A stretch of 49,265 nucleotides of DNA, taken from positions 1 to 49,265 of the forward strand of contig JAAFIA010000033.1 of the NCBI GenBank assembly GCA_013298545.1, given 5' to 3'. Under the pieces are notes generated by a model that saw only the letters and a program-made list of their open reading frames with translations, was not told where the DNA came from and searched no databases. A program made the translations under genes and the position numbers. Positions 43,541-49,265 of this stretch are shown here, in pieces; the stretch's first letter is position 1; each line of letters starts with the position of its first letter. Source of the DNA: Bacteroidota bacterium (lineage in GTDB: Bacteria; Bacteroidota; Bacteroidia; Palsa-965).

Positions 43541-44023
43541 ATGGATTTGACCACGTTTAATAAACAAGCAGAGGCACAACATCAGGCCAATCAAAAACTG
43601 ATTGCCAAATTGAAACGCTCCAAACCCAAAGATTTGGATAAACAGGTGCATCAGTTTCACGACGAAGCATTCGAGCACATCGATTGCTTAAAATGTGCCA
43701 ATTGCTGCAAAACAACAAGCCCCATTTTTTATCAGCACGATCTCGAACGGGCAGCAGGTGCTTTGCGCATGAAACCGGGCGATTTTATTCAGACGTATTT
43801 GCACATGGACGAAGACGGTGATTTTGTACTCAATGTTGCACCTTGTCCGTTTTTAGATGCCGATAATTATTGTACCATCTACAACGATCGGCCACGCGCC
43901 TGTCGCGAATATCCGCATACAAACCGCAAAAAAATGTTTCAGATTTTGGATCTCACCTTACTGAATACGATGGTTTGTCCGGCTGTTTTAGAAGTAACAG
44001 AAAAATTGCGGCAGATTTATTGA
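43541..44023 (+). CDS. YkgJ-type cysteine-cluster protein
   Basis: A 160-aa cytoplasmic protein with the Zn/Fe-binding cysteine pattern of the YkgJ family: CLKCANCC at about 51-58, then CPFLDADNYCTIYNDRPRACREYP, and a further Cys near the C-terminus (MVCPAVLE). The function of the family is unsettled; Fe-S or zinc binding is usual. The N-terminal 40 residues are charged and helical (KLKRSKPKDLDKQVHQFHDEAF). The last 7 nt overlap the 3' end of the convergent PorE-like gene. Confidence 0.85.
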   Translation: MDLTTFNKQAEAQHQANQKLIAKLKRSKPKDLDKQVHQFHDEAFEHIDCLKCANCCKTTSPIFYQHDLERAAGALRMKPGDFIQTYLHMDEDGDFVLNVAPCPFLDADNYCTIYNDRPRACREYPHTNRKKMFQILDLTLLNTMVCPAVLEVTEKLRQIY

Positions 44024-46860
44024 ATTCCTTTGCCGTAAAAATCGTTCTGGATCAATTCTTCCAGTGTTTTACGTTCACCTTTGTACATCGCCGTAATCCA
44101 AGCATCTTTAATGCCGAGCGCAATACATTCCTGACGAAAAACTTCTGCTTCGCGAATTGTTTTGAACTGCTTTAATGTGAAACGCGTGATGCTGTCTGGA
44201 TAGTCAATAATTTCTGCTGGCCCAAATTTTTTCAATTGTGGATATTTGAAATTTTCGGGATGACGATATGCACCAATTTGTACTTTGTAAATCAATCCAT
44301 CGGCGCAATAATTTCCGGTAACCTGCAAAAATTTCGCATAAACAGCAGGATCATTCAACGACTTTCCTTTGAAGAAAGCTAAATCAAGTGGTGTGGAAGA
44401 ACAAGGAACATTGCCACCATTGAAAAACTCAGGAACGGTTTTGCGTTGTCCGAAATAGAAAATGGTAACGATGGATTTTTTTGCGGCAGAATCTTGAGCA
44501 ATCAAATACGCTTTAAAATCTTCCGCTTCTTTCAACGTATTCCATGGCCCCATCTGGTAGCGGATGGTTCCGTCAGGGTAAATTTTCTTTTCAATTGGTC
44601 CGTATTTGGCTAAATACCCAAGTTTAAAATCGGAGGAATCTTTTACCGATCCTAATTCTAATTTATACGTCAACCCATCAGCCTGAAATGTACCGTAATC
44701 ATTCTGAATTTTATCGTAACCATAACTACTTCCAATAGTTGTTTCGAGTGTACCTTTTTTACTTTTTACAACTGGAATGTCATCAGGTGGTGTATATGAT
44801 TTGCGTTTATACTCCCGGCGATAGGCTTGCTGAATGATGCTACGCTTACCATTTTCTAAAACGGTTACAACCGAATTGGAAGCAATCACCGAATCGCGCG
44901 TGGCAATGCGCGCGCGGAACAACTCGGCATCGATTAATGTTTTGAATGGCCCAACCGAATACCGCACATCGCCTTCTGGTGTAACATAACGTTGAACAGG
45001 TCCTAAATCAGCAACCTTAGCAGAATCGAAATCGGCAGGATCTTCATACGTTCCGTACTCAACCATAAATTGACGTGTTGAATCGACAGTTGTACCGAAC
45101 TTTTTGAGCAGTGTTTTATACACACTTTGCTCATATACTTGATCGTTTTGTTCGGCTTTGATGCGTTGAATTTGCGCATCCAATTTGCGTTGCAGCAAAT
45201 CGTTGGAATCGGCCACTACAGGTTGAATACGAGTGGGAATACCAGATGCAGCAGTCGTATCGCCTGGTCGTGATACAAAATTGAAATCTTTATTGATCTG
45301 CACATACGTATCTACAGCTTTGACATTCACATATTCGTAATACGGATCGGCACCTTCTACTTCAATCGCTACTTTATACGCATTGCCCGGGCGTAAAGCA
45401 ACGAGGTATTTTCCACTCATGCCATTTGATTTGAATGAGCCGTATTGCTCACCTGTTTCCGAATTGGTTACATTAATATTGGCATCAACAGGATTACCAT
45501 CGAGCGTAATAAATCCAACAACCAACGCAATGACAGGTGGCTCGCCCTGAAACCCAGGCGATACCGTATATAAATCTTGCTGCCCGCTACCGCCTACCCG
45601 ATCTGACGAATAATAACCCGTTGCCCCATCGGCAGACAAAACGTAATAGCGTTCATTCCCTGGCGTGTTGATGGGTGAACCTAAATTGGTTGGTTCATCC
45701 CAAATACCACTTTTATGACTTGTGTAAAATAAATCGTACCCACCAATACTGTTGTGTCCTTCCGAACTAAACATCAGCGTGATGCCATCGGGATGAATAA
45801 ATGGAGCATCGTCGTTGTATTTGGTATTGATTGTAGGTCCTAAATTTTCTGCTGGCCCCCAAGTGCCGTCAGGTTTACGTCGTGAAATATAAATATCGCG
45901 CCCACCTAAACCACCTGGCCGTTCGCTGGCAAAGTAAAGTTCTTTCCCATCGCTAGAGAGCGAACAACTTCCTTCCCATGCTTTCGTATTGATATTTTCG
46001 TCGAGAAGAGTAGGCATTGACCATTGGTCGCCGTTGAGCGTGCTCATATAAATATCGCCATTGTCTTTGGTCGAACTTTTGTATAAAAACAAAATTTGTC
46101 CATCGTTCGACAAGGCAATACACGCATCGTGGTATTTGGTATTGATGTTGTTGCTGATGGGTTCTGGAGCAAGCCAACGATCACCAACACGCTGCGAAAC
46201 TAAAATATCTTCGTAATACTCGCCGGTTGTATCTGGTCGAAATTTTGGGTCTTGCAAACCGCCCGTACTTCGTCCTCCACGATATGTAAACATCAACGTT
46301 GATTCGTCAATTGTAATCACGGGTACATATTCCGAATTGGCTGTATTGACTGTTGGTCCGATGTTTCGTATTTCAATTTCAGCAATGGTATCTTTCACTA
46401 TTTTTTTGGCGTTCTCGCAATAGGTGTAATAGCGTTGGCCCTCTTCTTTTTCTTTCTGCGAGATTCCGGGTGTATTGATATATTCGGTAAAACATTTTTC
46501 GGCCTCATCGAAACGATAATTTAAATGGTATGCACGACCGAGCCAATAATCAACTTTTTCTAATTCGGGATCACCTTTTTTGGCTTCTTTCAATAAGTCA
46601 ATGGATTTTTCTTTCTCATCAATCTTATAGAGGTAGCAAATTCCAAGACGATATTTTAAATACGGATTCTCAGGATTCCGTTCGACAAGTTGCTTGTATA
46701 AAGGCAATGCGCGCAAATAATTTTCTTCGGCAAAGAAAAACTCGGCACTCTCAAATTGTTTATCATCAATATCATCCTTGCTTTTTTTCTTCTGCGCAAA
46801 AACAGACACACTTACGAAAAGCATGAGCAGAAGAAGTCCAAGTGATAATTTACGTTGCAT
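44017..46860 (-). CDS. PorE-like TPR/PD40/CRD envelope protein with SPOR-like C-terminus
   Basis: A 947-aa exported protein. After the signal peptide (to about residue 24) come TPR repeats (about 35-140, AEFFFAEENYLRALPLYKQLV), a PD40-type beta-propeller (about 170-440, with LYFASERPGGLGGRDIYISR and PFIHPDGITLMFSSEGHNS), a carboxypeptidase-regulatory-like domain (about 450-540), and three SPOR-like repeats (about 594-690, 732-815, 858-940) sharing the pattern Y..E.G.Y...F......GP.....P.G..RY..GP..T..EAE. The TPR/PD40/CRD order matches PorE and related T9SS or gliding components, but PorE ends in an OmpA domain. SPOR domains bind denuded peptidoglycan, so a similar envelope-anchoring role is inferred. 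Confidence 0.75.
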   Translation of the reverse strand: MQRKLSLGLLLLMLFVSVSVFAQKKKSKDDIDDKQFESAEFFFAEENYLRALPLYKQLVERNPENPYLKYRLGICYLYKIDEKEKSIDLLKEAKKGDPELEKVDYWLGRAYHLNYRFDEAEKCFTEYINTPGISQKEKEEGQRYYTYCENAKKIVKDTIAEIEIRNIGPTVNTANSEYVPVITIDESTLMFTYRGGRSTGGLQDPKFRPDTTGEYYEDILVSQRVGDRWLAPEPISNNINTKYHDACIALSNDGQILFLYKSSTKDNGDIYMSTLNGDQWSMPTLLDENINTKAWEGSCSLSSDGKELYFASERPGGLGGRDIYISRRKPDGTWGPAENLGPTINTKYNDDAPFIHPDGITLMFSSEGHNSIGGYDLFYTSHKSGIWDEPTNLGSPINTPGNERYYVLSADGATGYYSSDRVGGSGQQDLYTVSPGFQGEPPVIALVVGFITLDGNPVDANINVTNSETGEQYGSFKSNGMSGKYLVALRPGNAYKVAIEVEGADPYYEYVNVKAVDTYVQINKDFNFVSRPGDTTAASGIPTRIQPVVADSNDLLQRKLDAQIQRIKAEQNDQVYEQSVYKTLLKKFGTTVDSTRQFMVEYGTYEDPADFDSAKVADLGPVQRYVTPEGDVRYSVGPFKTLIDAELFRARIATRDSVIASNSVVTVLENGKRSIIQQAYRREYKRKSYTPPDDIPVVKSKKGTLETTIGSSYGYDKIQNDYGTFQADGLTYKLELGSVKDSSDFKLGYLAKYGPIEKKIYPDGTIRYQMGPWNTLKEAEDFKAYLIAQDSAAKKSIVTIFYFGQRKTVPEFFNGGNVPCSSTPLDLAFFKGKSLNDPAVYAKFLQVTGNYCADGLIYKVQIGAYRHPENFKYPQLKKFGPAEIIDYPDSITRFTLKQFKTIREAEVFRQECIALGIKDAWITAMYKGERKTLEELIQNDFYGKGIQ

Positions 46861-47064
46861 AGTGCTAAAATCCGGCAATTGGAAACATTGAAAGAAGTAG
46901 CACTAGCTTACTTATACACAGCAAAACGTTAATAACGACACTATTTTAGTTTCACTTTTTTTTACAACGGTGAAAATCTAAAACGGATAAATAGGCCGTG
47001 CTGCTATAAATACGGGCAAATCCTGTGTTTTTCAATGAATCGTGCCAGCATGTGTTTTGCGACT

Positions 47065-47072
47065 TATCTTTG
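47065..47072 (+). promoter_or_regulatory. -7 promoter element of the M16 peptidase gene
   Basis: TATCTTTG, followed by 5 nt and the ATG at 47078; predicts a leaderless mRNA. No clear -33 element. Confidence 0.6.
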
Positions 47073-47077
47073 CGCCC

Positions 47078-48307
47078 ATGTTTTCAGAAATAAATCGGTT
47101 TGAATTGCCTAACGGCTTGCGGGTTGTGCACCATCGTGTCCAAGGAGAAGTAGCACATTGTGCAATTTTGGTTGATGCTGGTACACGCGACGAGCCGGAA
47201 GGGTTGGAAGGTTTAGCGCATTTTATTGAGCATACCCTTTTTAAAGGAACAAAAAAACGCAGCCCCATGCGTATTCTCGAAGCGGTGGACAGTGTTGGTG
47301 GCGAACTCAATGCTTGGACATCAAAAGAGGAAACATGCATCTATGCTTCTGTTCCTAAAAAATACCTCGGCAAAGCCGTTGATCTCATTGCCGATATTGT
47401 TTTGCATGCACAATTTCCCAAAACCGAATTGGAGAAAGAAAAAGATGTTGTAGCCGAAGAAATTCGTTCTTACCAAGATTCTCCATCCGAGCAATTGTTT
47501 GATGATTTTGAAACGCAAGTTTTCGGCAAACACCCATTGGGACGTAATATTTTAGGTACGGAAGACAGCCTCAAAAAATTTACACGAGCCGATTTATTGC
47601 AATTTGTAAAAACGCATTACACCACAAGCCATCTCGTCTTGGCCATCAGTGCCGATGTAGAAACGGAAGCGATCAAACAACTTGCCTTGCGTCATTTTGA
47701 GCATTTACGCTCATCTACCCGCACCGAGCGCCGCAACCGCTTTACCCGCTACCGCCCGCAAGAAAAAACCGAAAAACGCGATACCCATCAAGCACATTGC
47801 ATGATTGGTGCTCCCGCATTTAGCGCAGCACACCCCAACCGCACCGCCCTCGCGCTCATCACCAATGTCCTCGGCGGCCCAGCCCTCAACTCACGCCTCA
47901 ATATCTCTATCCGCGAAAAAGCCGGACTCGCCTACACCGTGGAAGCTAATTATACCGTTTACAGCGATTCCGGTCTCTTTCAAATCTATTTCGGAACAGA
48001 TACCAGTCAAGTCGATCGCTGCATGCACATCATCGACAAAGAATTGAGCAAGTTTCGCGATCAGAAATTAAGTCCTGCAAAATTAAAAGCCGCAGTTCGG
48101 CAACTCGAAGGACAACTCCTGCTCAACCGCGAAAATAAACTGAGTGTATTGACCAATCTTGCCCGACAAGTGCTCCTCTTTGACCGCATCGAAACGCCCG
48201 AAACGGTGCAAAAACGCTTGCTCGCGCTTTCTCCTGAGCAATTGCAAGACGTTTCTCAAAAATTATTTCACCCAAAACAATTGAGCCGATTGAGTTTTCT
48301 CGGCTAA
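47078..48307 (+). CDS. M16-family (insulinase-type) metallopeptidase
   Basis: A 409-aa peptidase. The zinc site HFIEH (inverted HxxEH; H48, E51, H52) is in GLAHFIEHTLFKGT, and the third ligand Glu falls in the ELEKEKDVVAEEI segment about 75 residues later. The second half (about 215-409) is the catalytically inactive M16 domain, with LGGPALNSRLNISIREKAGLAYTVEA. This is the single-chain two-domain form common in Bacteroidota, related to processing peptidase beta subunits. The start at 47078 is chosen from the promoter element just before it and from the usual MFSE.. N-terminus. It is followed after 7 nt by an O-methyltransferase gene. Confidence 0.9.
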   Translation: MFSEINRFELPNGLRVVHHRVQGEVAHCAILVDAGTRDEPEGLEGLAHFIEHTLFKGTKKRSPMRILEAVDSVGGELNAWTSKEETCIYASVPKKYLGKAVDLIADIVLHAQFPKTELEKEKDVVAEEIRSYQDSPSEQLFDDFETQVFGKHPLGRNILGTEDSLKKFTRADLLQFVKTHYTTSHLVLAISADVETEAIKQLALRHFEHLRSSTRTERRNRFTRYRPQEKTEKRDTHQAHCMIGAPAFSAAHPNRTALALITNVLGGPALNSRLNISIREKAGLAYTVEANYTVYSDSGLFQIYFGTDTSQVDRCMHIIDKELSKFRDQKLSPAKLKAAVRQLEGQLLLNRENKLSVLTNLARQVLLFDRIETPETVQKRLLALSPEQLQDVSQKLFHPKQLSRLSFLG

Positions 48308-48314
48308 TAACTCC

Positions 48315-48956
48315 ATGCACTTCATCGATCCGGCACTCGAACTGTATTGCGAAACACACACCGCAACTGAACCCGAAATTTTACATCAACTTTCGCGCGA
48401 AACACATCTCAAAACAACCATGCCGCGCATGCTGTCGGGACATTTGCAAGGCCGCTTGCTCAGTCTGTTCAGCAAACTCATCCAACCGCGTTGTATTCTT
48501 GAAATTGGAACATTTACAGGCTACTCTGCTATTTGCTTGGCCGAAGGTCTTGCCCAAGATGGAAAAATCATCACCATCGACATCAACGACGAAACATCGG
48601 CCATGGCCAAAAAATATTTTGCTGCTTCTGAGTTCAATTCGCAAATTGATTTTCGCATCGGCAATGCGCTGGAAATAATTCCAACCATCGACTCGTTATT
48701 CGACCTCGTTTTTATCGATGCCGACAAAAATAATTATGTCAATTATTACGAAATGGTTTTGCCACGCCTACGCCAAGGCGGTTTGCTCATTGCCGATAAT
48801 GTGTTGTGGAGCGGACGAATTTTACAAGACGAATCTAAAATGGATCCCGATACGTTAACCTTACGCAAACTCGCAAGCCTCGCCCACACCGATCCGCGCG
48901 TAGAGCCTGTGCTGCTACCCGTGCGCGATGGTTTATTGGTGATGCGGAAGAAGTGA
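48315..48956 (+). CDS. O-methyltransferase, class I SAM-dependent
   Basis: A 213-aa enzyme of the caffeoyl-CoA-O-methyltransferase-like family. The SAM motif I is LEIGTFTGYSAICLAEGL, followed by ITIDINDE (motif II), FDLVFIDADKNNYVNYYE (metal-binding Asp) and GGLLIADNVLWSGRI. Such enzymes methylate catechol-type hydroxyls; the substrate here is unknown. It lies 7 nt after the M16 gene on the same strand, so the two are co-transcribed; the pairing is common in Bacteroidota. The stop codon runs almost directly into the third minisatellite. Confidence 0.9.
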   Translation: MHFIDPALELYCETHTATEPEILHQLSRETHLKTTMPRMLSGHLQGRLLSLFSKLIQPRCILEIGTFTGYSAICLAEGLAQDGKIITIDINDETSAMAKKYFAASEFNSQIDFRIGNALEIIPTIDSLFDLVFIDADKNNYVNYYEMVLPRLRQGGLLIADNVLWSGRILQDESKMDPDTLTLRKLASLAHTDPRVEPVLLPVRDGLLVMRKK

Positions 48957-48960
48957 AATA

Positions 48961-49265
48961 AAGTTCCAGATTCCAGATTCCAAGTTCCAAAGCACAAATC
49001 AAAAAAATAGAAATACCAAGTTCCAGATTCCAAGTTCCAAAGCACAAATCAAAAAAAAATAGAAATACCAAGTTCCAGATTCCAAGTTCCAGATTTCAGA
49101 TTCCAAGTTCCAAAGCACAAATCAAAAAAATAGAAATACCAAGTTCCAGATTCCAAGTTCCAGATTTCAGATTCCAAGTTCCAAAGCACAAATCAAAAAA
49201 ATAGAAATTCCAAGTTCCAGATTCCAAGTTCCAAAGCACAAATCAAAAAAATAGAAATTCCAAGT
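48961..49265. repeat. Minisatellite at the right window edge (truncated)
   Basis: At least five units with AGCACAAATC at 48991, 49051, 49114, 49185 and 49235 (spacing 60, 63, 71 and 50 nt). Each unit has TTCCAAGTTCC and TTCCAGATTCC words and a spacer with CAAATCAAAAAAATAG. Variation in unit length comes from gain or loss of 11-14-nt words. The word CCAAGTTCCAAAG is shared with the array inside the pnt operon. It begins a few nt after the methyltransferase stop and continues past the window. Confidence 0.9.

Noticed and set aside
44017-44023. Overlap of the YkgJ-type and PorE-like genes
   Set aside because: It is a 7-nt convergent overlap of stop regions, a common arrangement; no sign of a functional meaning.
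48746-49071. Minus-strand frames at the right edge (GTWNLESGTW peptides)
   Set aside because: These come from the minisatellite and from the methyltransferase gene in the wrong strand.

Overview
The window is chromosomal DNA of a member of the Bacteroidota, most likely a free-living, T9SS-bearing lineage near Flavobacteriales or Chitinophagales. Evidence: at least five large exported proteins end in type IX secretion (T9SS) C-terminal sorting domains; two TonB-dependent receptors are present; many genes are preceded by the Bacteroidota sigma factor -7 element TAnnTTTG, some with a TTG about 19-21 nt upstream; and Shine-Dalgarno sequences are scarce. The genes are mostly housekeeping, envelope and surface functions. 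There is no phage, IS transposase or CRISPR.

Layout. 1-3030: partial lipoprotein, DUF985 cupin, and a PadR/PspC operon (minus strand) with a perfect palindromic operator over its promoter. 3098-6790: TerC, tRNA-Arg(ACG), then duplicated tRNA 3' ends and palindromic elements bracketing a two-gene cassette (lactonase-fold propeller and HExxH exported protease-like protein). 6811-14581: a 1473-aa T9SS cargo protein, a heme/siderophore-type TonB receptor and a His-rich exported protein. 14685-19135: rhomboid protease, response regulator/histidine kinase pair, phosphatase and PgeF. 19136-19517: a 79-bp minisatellite. 19518-26215: MoxR-like ATPase/VWA operon, sterol-desaturase-family protein, FecA-like receptor, unknown protein. 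26308-32165: LamG T9SS protein, NADP isocitrate dehydrogenase, PKD T9SS protein. 32648-35575: dnaX divergent from a SiaB-like kinase/SiaC phosphoprotein pair. 35643-43274: DUF4476 protein, glycine-rich T9SS protein, the split pntAA-pntAB-pntB transhydrogenase operon (interrupted by an 86-88-bp minisatellite), and another T9SS protein. 43541-49265: YkgJ-type cysteine cluster protein, a TPR/PD40 envelope protein resembling PorE but ending in SPOR-like repeats, an M16 peptidase, an O-methyltransferase, and a third minisatellite running off the edge.

Most notable points: (1) an A10 run in dnaX where gain of one A gives an immediate TGA right after the clamp-loader core, predicting a 377-aa gamma form by slippage; (2) three partial copies of the tRNA-Arg 3' end associated with near-identical hairpin elements around a two-gene cassette; (3) three intergenic minisatellites, two of which end in inverted copies of their own repeat word, one of them inside the pnt operon; (4) three genes with TATCTTTG placed 4-5 nt before ATG, predicting leaderless mRNAs; (5) a PorE-like architecture with SPOR-like repeats in place of OmpA. 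No clear anti-phage or otherwise wholly new multi-gene system was found.
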